From NCBI GenBank assembly GCA_945861595.1, contig CAMAVE010000009.1:1-42334 (forward strand): 42,334 nucleotides of DNA. Direction: 5' to 3'. This DNA comes from Synechococcus sp. UW140. Its GTDB lineage: Bacteria; Cyanobacteriota; Cyanobacteriia; PCC-6307; Cyanobiaceae. Both the position numbers and the translations under genes were made by a program. This document shows positions 22,675 through 30,512 of this stretch, piece by piece. The first letter of the stretch is position 1. The number at the start of each line of letters is the position of its first letter. The notes beneath the pieces are model-generated. The model saw only the letters and a list, made by a program, of their open reading frames with translations, searched no databases and had not been told where the DNA came from.

Positions 22675-23481
22675 CTAGGCCTTGGCGCTGCGGTTGATGT
22701 GGGCCACGGCCCGCATGGCGGCGGCAGCGGCCTCTTCCACATCGCCTTCGCGACCGGCCAGGGTAAGGCGACCGAAGGCCCCGACAGCCTTGACATCAAC
22801 CACGGTGATATTGGACGCCTTTTCGGCCTCGTTGGCGGCGATCAGCACGTAGCCAGCCGGCTCGGTTTCGAGGATGAACATGCTCATGCCCGCCTGGATC
22901 ATCGAGCCGCGCCGGTTCTGCCGGTTGATCAGAACGGCGTGGTCCGGGGTGATGGCACGGATGATTTCGGTCCAGCTCACTTCGCAGCGGCTGCGCAGCT
23001 CCACCCGGCTGCCGATCGCCTCCAGCACCACCTGGCCGGAATGGAGCACATTGCTTTGGTCCCGGTGGTAGAGGGCCAGGGAGCCGAAGGCCCGCTCCAC
23101 GATCATCTGGCCCAGGCGCACCGTGCTCGCCTTCAGGGCGATGTCGGTGACGCGGTGGACCGCCATGCCGGGGGACACCTCCAGCCAGAGGCAGGCATCG
23201 CCGGGGATTGGCAAAAACCCCTGGGACACCGTGCCCATGTAGGCCGCCAGCTGGGGTTGGAGCGAATCGAGAAACACGTAGGTGCGCAGCTCGATCGACT
23301 GCACGTGGCTGGACTGGCGGGCCAGCCGCGGCGCCTCGTTGTCCGTGGTGATCACGCAGCTGGGGGCCGAGGCCTCCTGGGCCCCATGGCCACCGACCAT
23401 GCCCAGATCGGTGCCGGTAATGGCGATGGGGGCCTGGCGTCGCCTTCGGCCTCGATCGCTAGGGGAAAGATTGCGCTCCAT
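22675..23481 (-). CDS. csoS1D: CsoS1D tandem-BMC (BMC-T) shell protein
   Basis: The 268-residue protein has two fused BMC domains after a roughly 55-residue N-terminal extension. Domain 1 runs from about [22 protein letters not shown] and domain 2 from about [20 protein letters not shown] to [32 protein letters not shown] carries the Glu-Arg pair (129-130) that lines and gates the large pore of CsoS1D trimers. Stacked trimers are thought to let larger metabolites such as RuBP pass. The chosen ATG gives a length close to known CsoS1D; the upstream in-frame stretch is not family-like. It is separated from the main operon by rdgB and sbtAB. Confidence 0.93.
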   Translation of the reverse strand: MERNLSPSDRGRRRRQAPIAITGTDLGMVGGHGAQEASAPSCVITTDNEAPRLARQSSHVQSIELRTYVFLDSLQPQLAAYMGTVSQGFLPIPGDACLWLEVSPGMAVHRVTDIALKASTVRLGQMIVERAFGSLALYHRDQSNVLHSGQVVLEAIGSRVELRSRCEVSWTEIIRAITPDHAVLINRQNRRGSMIQAGMSMFILETEPAGYVLIAANEAEKASNITVVDVKAVGAFGRLTLAGREGDVEEAAAAAMRAVAHINRSAKA

Positions 23482-23618
23482 GGCGGCGGACCTTGAGGAC
23501 GTCGTGGTTCGGTCCTCAGCAGATCCATGCTGATGGAGCTGCGTGATCTTACCGGTCAGCCCCCCTTGCGCCGCGGCCCCGAGCCGATACCGTCCAGCCA
23601 TCGCTTGAGGCCCGATCC

Positions 23619-24077
23619 GTGGTTAGCCAGCCCTCAACCGCCCCCAACGCCAATGGCGTTGCCCCCAGTCGTGATGGCATGGCCGAGTGGCTGGCCCAGG
23701 CCATCGACCAGGGGGTCCAGCCCGACCAGGCCCTGGCCTTCATGGGCCTGGGCCTGATGCGCAGCCTGCAGGTGGCCAACCCGGCCCTGGCTCCGTTTTG
23801 GCCAGAGCTCCCGGAAGGGGCCGATTCCAGCGTCGATCTCACGGCCCTGCGCCAGCGCCTTGACCTCACCGACCTGGCCATCCGCACCGGCGCCCCCCTG
23901 AGCACCGCCGAAGTGGCCCAACTGCTGGGAGCCCGTCCTGGCAGTGGCGTTGTCCAGCGAGCTGGCCTGGTGGCCCGGCGCCTGGGCCGCAATGTCTGGC
24001 GCCTCAGCCGCAGCGACGACAGCGACACGGCCCAGGCCAACCGCGGGGCCCAAGATGGCTTCCGGCGCCGCCTCTGA
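23619..24077 (+). CDS. Uncharacterised protein divergent from csoS1D, HTH-like C-terminal half
   Basis: The product is 152 residues if the GTG start is used; an ATG 20 codons in ([12 protein letters not shown]) is an alternative that begins at the structured part. It is mostly helical: [20 protein letters not shown], then [15 protein letters not shown], then [17 protein letters not shown] followed by [15 protein letters not shown]. The latter part resembles a helix-turn-helix with a wing. No family was recognised. Divergence from csoS1D across 137 bases, and its position at the edge of the CCM locus, make a regulator or assembly-related role possible but unproven. Confidence 0.7.
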   Translation: MVSQPSTAPNANGVAPSRDGMAEWLAQAIDQGVQPDQALAFMGLGLMRSLQVANPALAPFWPELPEGADSSVDLTALRQRLDLTDLAIRTGAPLSTAEVAQLLGARPGSGVVQRAGLVARRLGRNVWRLSRSDDSDTAQANRGAQDGFRRRL

Positions 24078-24192
24078 TCGGGCCCTTACCCTCCCCAGTT
24101 CCCGTTAGGCGGCCCCTCCAGGCCCCCTTGAATGGGATCCAGGAGTGGAGGCGTGAATCCCCTGTCTTGGCATCTTTGGCGACAGCGCGCCA

Positions 24193-24486
24193 GTGCCACG
24201 AGTGGCAGGCTCAAGGGCCCTACGTCCAAGAGCTTTGGTTTCGGCGCCCTCCCTTTCTGCGTTCAGCGCCCGGTCCCAACAGCAGCGCCTCTATCGGCTG
24301 GTGGATAGCCACGGATCGCCCCACTCCGTTCTTGATGACCACTACGACTCCCTTGAGTCCGCCTGGGCCGATGCCGAATCCTGGTGGCAGCAGCAGGGCG
24401 CAGGGCAATCCGGCCCCGTGCCGATTGGGGTGGAAGTGAGCACGGCCAGCGGTGGCTGGCGCACCCTGCGCCACCCCGGCCGCTGA
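24193..24486 (+). CDS. Small uncharacterised protein
   Basis: The C-terminal 65 residues look conserved and folded: RLYRLVDSHGSPHSVLDDHY, SLESAWADAESWWQQQ and GVEVSTASGGWRTLRHP, with several Trp and Tyr. The N-terminal 30 residues are low in signal, so the true start may be internal: GTG at 24193 gives 97 residues, while TTG at 24235 has AAGAG a few bases upstream and gives about 83. The protein is soluble and has no recognised domain. It follows the previous unknown gene in the same orientation and ends before a terminator-like stem. Confidence 0.55.
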   Translation: MPRVAGSRALRPRALVSAPSLSAFSARSQQQRLYRLVDSHGSPHSVLDDHYDSLESAWADAESWWQQQGAGQSGPVPIGVEVSTASGGWRTLRHPGR

Positions 24487-24518
24487 AGACACCCAGGTCC
24501 ACTGCGATCGAGGCAAAG

Positions 24519-24544
24519 ACCCCAGCCCTAATCAGGGTTGGGGT
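24519..24544. terminator. Hairpin between convergent genes (bidirectional terminator candidate)
   Basis: ACCCCAGCCCT pairs with AGGGTTGGGGT in an 11-bp stem with one G-T wobble and an AATC loop, between the small plus-strand gene and the DUF427 gene. No strong U-tract is present on either strand, so termination would depend on the stem. Confidence 0.5.
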
Positions 24545-24592
24545 TGTGGGGTTTAGGGGCTTGGGCCGCCAAAGCCGCCCGCATCGCTTGAT

Positions 24593-24871
24593 TCAGCTGA
24601 CCTGAACTCCCTTCCAGAAGGCCACCCTTCCCTTGATGGAGGCAGCTTCTGGCTTGGGCTCGGGGTAATACCAGGCCGCATTGGCATTGATGGCCTCGCC
24701 CACCACCAGGTCGTAGTAGTGGGCTGTTCCTTTCCAGCTGCACACGGTGGTGTGGCTGGAGGGCCGCAGATGGGTTGTCAGCAGGGAATCGGCGGGGAAA
24801 TAGGCGTTCCCCTCCAGCTTGACGATGTCGTCACTGCTGGCAATCAACTCTCCATTCCAGCGGGCGTCCAT
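24593..24871 (-). CDS. DUF427 domain protein
   Basis: The 92-residue protein matches DUF427: MDARWNGELIASSDDIVKLEG, NAYFPADSLL, the core SSHTTVCSWKGTAHYYDLVVG and NAAWYYPEPKPEAASIKGRVAFW. The His-Thr-x-C-x-W-K-G-x-A-x-Y-Y-D motif is the family signature. Function is unknown for the family. The ATG at MDARWNG fits the family N-terminus; an in-frame ATG 8 codons upstream is less likely. It converges with the small gene upstream. Confidence 0.85.
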   Translation of the reverse strand: MDARWNGELIASSDDIVKLEGNAYFPADSLLTTHLRPSSHTTVCSWKGTAHYYDLVVGEAINANAAWYYPEPKPEAASIKGRVAFWKGVQVS

Positions 24872-24939
24872 GGTGACTTGGCGGTGGCCCCCCATCCTGA
24901 CGCAGGCTCTTGGCTCCTGGCCCCAAGGTGGGGGCAGGC

Positions 24940-25509
24940 CTAAAGGCGAAAAGGGCTATAGATCTGCATGGTGGCGAAGCCGAGCGGGGCCGGCGCCGGA
25001 TTGGGACCGGCCGGCAGCGCCTCCACCGCAAACAGGTAGGTGTCGGCCTGGTTGGGATTCATCCAGGGTTTGAGGGCCAGGGTGACCGTTGCTCCCGGCT
25101 GGGGCGGCTGGGGGAAGCTGATCTGAAAGCGACGCTGATCGCCATCGAAGCGAACCTGGACCGGCACAGCGGCTCCCTCATGGCGGGGCCTGCCCAGGAA
25201 GGCGCGGGAGGCGGCCAGATCAAATTGAAAGCTGCGATCCACGCCCCGGGTCTGGGTGATCGTCAGGCCACCGAGGCCGACGCCCGCCTTCTCCGGGAGG
25301 CTGACCGTGAAGTAGTACTCGCCCCCCACCTGGTTCACATCGCTGTAGTAGTTGGTGAAAATCACCTGCCAGGGGGGCGTGCTGAACCAGGACTGCCCTT
25401 GCAATTCGACCGCCCCAGCTGGCGCCAGGCCGACCCGCTCGGGAGCTGCCACCAGTGCGGGCAGCAGGCTGATCGCCACGGCGGCAGAGCCGAGCAGGAA
25501 CGGACGCAT
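24940..25509 (-). CDS. DUF2808 exported protein
   Basis: The 189-residue protein has a signal peptide (MRPFLLGSAAVAISLLPALVAA) and a cyanobacterial DUF2808 domain: FTNYYSDVNQVGGEYYFTVSLPEKAGVGLGGLTI, then VQVRFDGDQRRFQISFPQPPQPG, VTLALKPWMNPNQADTYLFAV and a final YSPFRL. It is presumably secreted to the periplasm or outer envelope; its function is unknown. The preferred ATG immediately precedes the signal peptide; the upstream in-frame extension does not look coding. It is divergent from the small plus-strand gene that follows. Confidence 0.85.
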   Translation of the reverse strand: MRPFLLGSAAVAISLLPALVAAPERVGLAPAGAVELQGQSWFSTPPWQVIFTNYYSDVNQVGGEYYFTVSLPEKAGVGLGGLTITQTRGVDRSFQFDLAASRAFLGRPRHEGAAVPVQVRFDGDQRRFQISFPQPPQPGATVTLALKPWMNPNQADTYLFAVEALPAGPNPAPAPLGFATMQIYSPFRL

Positions 25510-25626
25510 GGCAAACGGGCAAGGGTCTAACGCTAGCGATAGACACCCAGCGGCCCCCACGGCCCGGCCGCTGGTGAGAGGAAACCTAGACAGGCTTGAT
25601 AGGGTGCTGGCAAGCGGCATGGGCCA

Positions 25627-25800
25627 ATGAACAGGGCTGAACTCGACGCCATCGAGCTGATGCTGCGGGACCTCCACACCCGGCACGATGAGATTCGCCA
25701 TCGCGCCGCCTTCCGGGGCTGCACGCGGGAACTGCTGGCCCTGCAGGAGGAACTGGTCCAGTACCTGCTGACCCGCAAAGACTCCCTCTCCGGGCGCTGA
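25627..25800 (+). CDS. Small helical protein of 57 residues
   Basis: A short open frame encodes MNRAELDAIELMLRDLHTRH, then DEIRHRAAFRGCTRELLAL and QEELVQYLLTRKDSLSGR. The composition (Leu/Glu/Arg heptad-like spacing) predicts two amphipathic helices. It sits in an otherwise empty gap between two minus-strand genes, and the reverse strand offers no competing frame. No Shine-Dalgarno sequence is obvious. No family was recognised. Confidence 0.55.
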   Translation: MNRAELDAIELMLRDLHTRHDEIRHRAAFRGCTRELLALQEELVQYLLTRKDSLSGR

Positions 25801-25836
25801 ACCGAGGTCGGATCAGGCCCCTGGCAGACGTTGGGC

Positions 25837-26502
25837 TCAGACCCCATCCCCTGGGGGGAGGGTCTCCGGCACGGAGGACCCGATGTCCCGATCCAGGACA
25901 CCGGCTTGCCAGCGGGAGATCCATTTGGGCAAGAAGGCCAGGAGGGCCACAAGCACCAGCAGGCCCAGGCCGAACTGAAGCACCCCGGTAATCATCCGAT
26001 CTATCGGAATCCAGCGCCCCCCCAACCAGGCCAAACTCACCATCGAGATGGACCAGAGCAGGGCCCCACTGACGTTGCAGACCAGGAAGCGGCCGTAGGG
26101 CATGCCGACCGCTCCGGCCATGGGGCCGGCCAGGATCCGCAACACCGCCACAAAGCGGCCCAACAACACCGAGGCCCTGGCGTGGCGCAGGAAGCGCTGG
26201 CGAAGCAGCTCCATCTGCTCCGGGCTCTGACGCAACCACAGGCCCAGGCGCAGCATCAGGTCCCAGCCAAAGCGGCGCCCGACCCAGTAGCCGATGTTGT
26301 CGCCAAGGATCGCGCCCGACGCCGCGGCCGCGATCACGCCAAAGAGGGACATCTGGCCACTGCCGGCGGCATAGCCCCCCAGCAGGGTGAGGGTTTCACC
26401 CGGCAGGGGCAGACCGGCGTTCTCCAGCAGCATGCCAGCAAAAATGACCCCATAGCCCCAGCGGCCAAGCAGCTCAACCAGGACCTGGCTACTGAATTCC
26501 AT
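25837..26502 (-). CDS. DedA/SNARE-associated-family membrane protein
   Basis: The 221-residue DedA protein reads ENAGLPLPGETLTLLGGYAA (acidic residue of the re-entrant loop), GAILGDNIGYWVGRRFG and the signature FLRHARASVLLGRFVAVLRILAGPMAGAVGMPYGRFLVCN, which includes the conserved Gly-Arg-Phe-x-Pro-like region and Arg residues. DedA proteins are inner-membrane proteins linked to polyprenyl-phosphate or phospholipid flipping and membrane-potential homeostasis. Here the usual Gly-Arg-F-I-P proline is replaced by VAV. The substrate is not determinable. Confidence 0.85.
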   Translation of the reverse strand: MEFSSQVLVELLGRWGYGVIFAGMLLENAGLPLPGETLTLLGGYAAGSGQMSLFGVIAAAASGAILGDNIGYWVGRRFGWDLMLRLGLWLRQSPEQMELLRQRFLRHARASVLLGRFVAVLRILAGPMAGAVGMPYGRFLVCNVSGALLWSISMVSLAWLGGRWIPIDRMITGVLQFGLGLLVLVALLAFLPKWISRWQAGVLDRDIGSSVPETLPPGDGV

Positions 26503-26643
26503 GCAAGCAATATTGGCGCCTGGCTAGTCCGAGTGGGCCCTGCCGGGCAGCCTGGTGGGTCAGAAACGACCGCAGTGACCTTGCCGATCGGGGATTGGCC
26601 AGCAGCGACTGCCGGTTTGGAATCGGCGCTGGGGGATTGGCGA

Positions 26644-27975
26644 TCAGGCCAGGGCGAAGCGCCGCGGATCCTGGTCGCGGCGGTGGCTGGTGGGGATCGG
26701 GTGACCCGATGGGAGACCAGCCGCAGGATCCAGCTGGGCGGTGCTCTCGAGGGCCTGGCGCAGGCGCCGGGCCCCATGCAGGGACATATCGCGGGGCACA
26801 GAAATGCGGTCGCGCAAATAGCGCAGGCCCGCCGCCGAGCCCGCGGGGGGAGGGCAGGCTTCACCGCTCACCAGGCGGGTGAGGGCACAGGCCAGGCCCT
26901 GGTCCAAGCCGGCGCCGCCATGGGGATTGACGGCCAACAGGGTCTGACGGTGTTTCAGCACCCGAGCCAGGGCTTCTAGGGCTGCCCCAGGGGGTTCGAG
27001 CTGGCGGGTTTCCAGCACGGGGACGGCGCTTGGCACGAGGGGGACGTCCTGGTCATCAGGCCCAGGAATGCTGGCGTCCGCCGCTGGCAACCAGGGCCCC
27101 TGGTCGATCAACCGGGCGCAGGCGATCTGGGCCTGCGTGCCACTGGCTAGGCACTGCCCCATCTGGGGCGGCAGATCGTGGGCATGGGTGTGGAAATCGG
27201 ACTGGGTTCCCAGGTAGGTGGGCCGCTGCTCTAGGGCGGTGAACCACCGGTCGATGGCCGGGTGACGTTGGCGCAAGCCATAGCCCTTGTAGTAGCTGAG
27301 GCTGGCGCCCATGCGCTCCAGGTAGGGCGTGAAGATCACATCCACGCTGCTGAAGCGCTCCAGGAACCAGGGGCCCGGATGGACGGCCAGGGCCCCCTCG
27401 ACCAGGTGAGCCATTTTCTCGAAATGGCGCTCGGCCGGCTCACTCGCGGGGCCCGCCTCGCCCGTGCAGCACAACCACTGGCACCAGGCCCGAAACAGGC
27501 GCCGCTCCAGCTGGCGCAGGGCCAGCACTTGCGGGTCTTGGAGGGGCCGCTCCAGGGGGCCGAAGGCGGCTTCAAGGGCCGCCAGGATCTCGTCGCTTTC
27601 GGTGATCAGCCGGCCATCGATCTCCAGGGCGGGCAGCATGCCGGAGGGCACCCGTTGGCGATACCAGCCCTCCTTGTCGCCGTAGCAGTTCATCGTCACC
27701 TTGCGGATCCGGTAGGGGATCTGCCGTTCCTCCAGCCACAACCACACCTTCTGGCAGTAGGGACACCAGGCGTGGTGGTCGCGATAGAGGGTGACCCGGA
27801 CCTCGGACTCGCTGCTGCAAAAGAGGCGCAGTTGGGCCTGGGCATTGGTCGCTCCCCGAATCCGGTCTGGCTCCGGCGGGGCCAGGGCCTGGAGCTGGTC
27901 CCAGCTGAGGGGGCCTGGCGGGGTCACGGATTCGATCACCAGGGGCTGACAACGTCTCAGGCCTGGTCTAGACAA
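26644..27975 (-). CDS. Glutathione S-transferase family protein with CPYC motif
   Basis: The protein has 443 residues. A thioredoxin-fold N-terminal domain (VTLYRDHHAWCPYCQKVWLWLEERQIPYRIRKV, with the CPYC pair at 71-74) continues through GMLPALEIDGRLITESDEIL, the glutathione-binding cis-Pro and Glu-Ser region. A helical GST C-domain follows (GPWFLERFSSVDVIFTPYLERM, then RHPAIDRWFTALEQRPTYLGTQSD). About 140 further residues, including VNPHGGAGLDQGLACALTRLVSG and ISVPRDMSLHGARRLRQAL, form an additional domain. The CPYC pair suggests glutaredoxin-like or glutathionyl-reductase (omega/Xi) chemistry. A GTG about 13 codons in is an alternative start. Confidence 0.82.
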   Translation of the reverse strand: MSRPGLRRCQPLVIESVTPPGPLSWDQLQALAPPEPDRIRGATNAQAQLRLFCSSESEVRVTLYRDHHAWCPYCQKVWLWLEERQIPYRIRKVTMNCYGDKEGWYRQRVPSGMLPALEIDGRLITESDEILAALEAAFGPLERPLQDPQVLALRQLERRLFRAWCQWLCCTGEAGPASEPAERHFEKMAHLVEGALAVHPGPWFLERFSSVDVIFTPYLERMGASLSYYKGYGLRQRHPAIDRWFTALEQRPTYLGTQSDFHTHAHDLPPQMGQCLASGTQAQIACARLIDQGPWLPAADASIPGPDDQDVPLVPSAVPVLETRQLEPPGAALEALARVLKHRQTLLAVNPHGGAGLDQGLACALTRLVSGEACPPPAGSAAGLRYLRDRISVPRDMSLHGARRLRQALESTAQLDPAAGLPSGHPIPTSHRRDQDPRRFALA

Positions 27976-28098
27976 AAACCCTGCCCCGGCGCCGGGGAGC
28001 CACCCAGGGTTCAGGGTCAGGATATTGCGATTTTGGTCGCCGTAGACACCATATGTGCGCTGCCATCGCTTAGGACGGCCGCCAGTTAGGCCCTGCCC

Positions 28099-29202
28099 AT
28101 GAGCCAGTCGCTCGGTGAAACCGCCCGTAATGCTTTGGGTTCCCTCAAGAGAGGACTTGGTGCCTTTCTAGGCAGGGACAGCAGCGCCGCAAGCTCTCAA
28201 GCGCCCGAAGCCCCAGCGTTCCAGGATCCCGCCCCTAGCGATCTGGCCGAACCCGCCAGTTCTGCAGATCGGGCCCCAAGCACCGGTTCGCCAGCAACCC
28301 AGCTCCATTTCACCGCCCAGGGCCCCCAATGGGGATTCGCCAGCTGGCAGCTGAGCGACACCGATCGCCGCGGCCTGGAGCAGTCCGGAGCCACGGCCCT
28401 CAGTCTGCGCATCGCCGATGTCACGGGCCTCTCCGGCGACGTGGCCACCCCCCATGCCCAACAAGAAGTGAGCGTGGATCGCTCCGCCAGCCAATGGGGC
28501 ATGGCCCTACCCCTGGCCGACCGCGATTACCGGGTCGATCTCGGCTACCACAGCCCCAGCGGCTGGGTGCTGCTGGCCCGTTCTGCCGTAGCCACGATCC
28601 CCGGACTGGGTGATGGCCTCTCTGTGCCCCCCCCCTTCGCGGCCTTTACCCAGCCGGGCAGCAGCACCGCCCCCTGGCAAGCCCCGGTCAGCGTGGGCAC
28701 AAATGGCAGCGTCGAGGCCCCTGGAGCCGTGCTGCATGAGCAGCTGTACCAAACCGCCACCCTGCGCATGCGCCAGATGGGCCGCGGATCGGAAACCTTC
28801 CATGAGCTGGATCTGCTGGAGGGTGCCGCAGGGGCCCACGGCACCCATGGCGGCCTCAGCGACTCCGGTCCTGGCCTCTGGGCCAGTGGCCGCAATGACT
28901 CTGGCATCGGTGGGGTGCGTGCCCGCCAGCGCTCCTTCTGGCTGGTGGCCGATGCCGAGCTGATTGTGTATGGCGCTACCGAACCCTCCGCCACCCTCAA
29001 GATTGGCGAGGAGGTGGTGCCCCTCTCGGCCGATGGCACCTTCCGTGTTCAGGTGCCCTTCCGCGATGGACAGCAGCTCTACCCGATCGAAGCCATCGCC
29101 ATCGACGGTGAACAGAAGCGCAACATCGTGCTGCGTTTTGAGCGCACCACCCCTGAAGATCACACCAACCCCGCCGACGAAGCCAAATCCGAGTGGTTCT
29201 GA
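28099..29202 (+). CDS. DUF4912 domain protein
   Basis: The protein has 367 residues. A Ser/Ala/Pro-rich N-terminus (to about residue 65) is followed by a DUF4912-like domain: FASWQLSDTDRRGLEQSGATALSLRIADVTG...YRVDLGYHSPSGWVLLARSAVATIPG. A later half ends FWLVADAELIVYGATEPSATLKIGEEVVPLSADGTFRVQVPFRDGQQLYPIEAIA, an Ig-like sheet region common in this family, with a 'L-x-x-D-G-T-F' motif. DUF4912 proteins occur widely in cyanobacteria and plastids; their function is unknown. The N-terminal SLGETARNALGSLKRGLGAFLG could be an amphipathic membrane-associating helix. Confidence 0.8.
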   Translation: MSQSLGETARNALGSLKRGLGAFLGRDSSAASSQAPEAPAFQDPAPSDLAEPASSADRAPSTGSPATQLHFTAQGPQWGFASWQLSDTDRRGLEQSGATALSLRIADVTGLSGDVATPHAQQEVSVDRSASQWGMALPLADRDYRVDLGYHSPSGWVLLARSAVATIPGLGDGLSVPPPFAAFTQPGSSTAPWQAPVSVGTNGSVEAPGAVLHEQLYQTATLRMRQMGRGSETFHELDLLEGAAGAHGTHGGLSDSGPGLWASGRNDSGIGGVRARQRSFWLVADAELIVYGATEPSATLKIGEEVVPLSADGTFRVQVPFRDGQQLYPIEAIAIDGEQKRNIVLRFERTTPEDHTNPADEAKSEWF

Positions 29203-29272
29203 ACCACGCGCAGGACGTCCCCCAGGCCTAAGCGGGCCTAGGGGCTGGCGGCTCGCCCCACCCCCGATCCCC

Positions 29273-29614
29273 ATGGCGGCTCTAGTCGCTCTGTTGGGCT
29301 CGGGGGTTTTTGGTTGGCCAGCCAGCCTGGCCCAGCCCCAGGCGCCAATCCAGGTCCAGCCGGTACCGGCCCTGCAGGCGCTGCCAGCCGATCGGATGCC
29401 GGTCGGAGCCCTGCTGCTCAGCAGGCCAGCCAATGCCCGGGAGCTCAAACGGGTGGTGGAGCAGGAAATCCTGCCGGCGATCGAGGAGGGGCGCTTTAGC
29501 CCTGAGCAGGCCCGCGCCTTCATCCGGGCCCAACAGAAGCGCCTGCACCTGTGGAACCCCAATGGCACCAATGAATTCAACCGCCTGCTCTGGCGCCGGG
29601 ACATCCGCGGCTGA
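29273..29614 (+). CDS. Small exported protein, uncharacterised
   Basis: The 113-residue protein has a signal peptide (MAALVALLGSGVFGWPASLA, then QPQAP) and a compact conserved-looking part: ARELKRVVEQEILPAIEEGRFSPEQARAFIRAQQKRLHLWNPNG, ending NRLLWRRDIRG. It is probably periplasmic. The frame is open upstream but overlaps the end of the DUF4912 gene, so the ATG just ahead of the signal peptide is chosen. No family was recognised. Confidence 0.7.
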   Translation: MAALVALLGSGVFGWPASLAQPQAPIQVQPVPALQALPADRMPVGALLLSRPANARELKRVVEQEILPAIEEGRFSPEQARAFIRAQQKRLHLWNPNGTNEFNRLLWRRDIRG

Positions 29615-29699
29615 GCCGGCCCAGTCCCGAATCCACGGGCTTACCTTCGCGATTGAAGCGGGAACGGGCCCGTCGCTGGGGATCTCCTCAGGGGGCCCA

Positions 29700-30500
29700 T
29701 CAACCGCGGTGGTCCGCCAGCAGGGCCAACACCCTGGCGTCCTCGAGCTGGCCGAAGTGGCCATACCAGGCCCCCACCGAGCGCAGGCCCCGCACCCGGG
29801 CTAGGGCCACCAGGCCGTCCACGGCCGGCTCCAGTTGCTGGGCCACGGTCTCATCAATCACCGGCACGGCCAGCACCAGCTGGCGGGGCTGGCATTGGCG
29901 CAGGGAGGCCAGGGCCGCCCGCACCGTCAGCCCAGTCGCCACGCCGTCATCCACCACCAGTAACGGCCGATCGCGCAGGGCCACCGGCTCGGGATCGCCG
30001 AACAGCCGCTGGCGCCGCTCCAGTTCCCGCCGTTGATCGGCCACCAGACGGGCCTGCTGCTGGGGGGAGAGACCCAATTGGCGCAGGCTGGCCTGATCCC
30101 AGAGCACCACACCGCCCGGGGCGATCGCCCCGATCGCCACCTCCGGATCGGCCGGGTGGCCCAGCTTGCGCACGGCCCAAGGGGCCAGGGGCAAGTGCAG
30201 GCCTCCGGCCAGCGCCGCCGCCACCGCAACCCCACCGCGGGGGAGGCCGATCACCAGGGCGCCGGGCTGGTCGCGCCAGGCCTGCAGGCGCTCCGCCAGA
30301 GCAAGACCCGCCTCGCGCCGGTTCTGCCAGAGGGGCGGCCGCCGTTCCCTGGCGCTGGGGAGGGCATGGTCTCCGGCCGTGGCCTCGCGGCTGACAGGGT
30401 CCCGACCGACAGGCTCGCGGCCCCCCAACTCGCGGCCCACGGGTTCTGAAAACCCGGGTTCTGAAAACCCTGGTTGGGGGATCCATTGGTCGGCGGCCAT
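29700..30500 (-). CDS. Phosphoribosyltransferase-family protein with repeat-rich N-terminus
   Basis: The 266-residue protein has a type I PRTase fold: ALVIGLPRGGVAVAAALA, LHLPLAPWAVRKLGHPADPEVAIGAIAPGG, and the PRPP-loop motif PLLVVDDGVATGLTVRAAL. Such stand-alone PRTases are often annotated as predicted phosphoribosyltransferases of unknown substrate. The first 55 residues are low-complexity, with duplicated GFSEP and VGRE/GGRE/VGRD units, encoded partly by a 15-bp tandem repeat. The real start could lie nearer the domain (about position 30335). It begins 13 bases after the end of the broken ATPase. Confidence 0.8.
   Translation of the reverse strand: MAADQWIPQPGFSEPGFSEPVGRELGGREPVGRDPVSREATAGDHALPSARERRPPLWQNRREAGLALAERLQAWRDQPGALVIGLPRGGVAVAAALAGGLHLPLAPWAVRKLGHPADPEVAIGAIAPGGVVLWDQASLRQLGLSPQQQARLVADQRRELERRQRLFGDPEPVALRDRPLLVVDDGVATGLTVRAALASLRQCQPRQLVLAVPVIDETVAQQLEPAVDGLVALARVRGLRSVGAWYGHFGQLEDARVLALLADHRG
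30441..30470. repeat. Two tandem copies of a 15-bp palindromic unit
   Basis: GGGTTCTGAAAACCC occurs twice without a spacer. Each unit is itself an inverted repeat (GGGTT/AACCC around CTGAA). In the phosphoribosyltransferase frame it encodes the doubled GFSEP. A palindromic tandem unit may reflect slippage or a small hairpin element. Confidence 0.8.
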
Positions 30501-30512
30501 GGCCTTGGCCCC

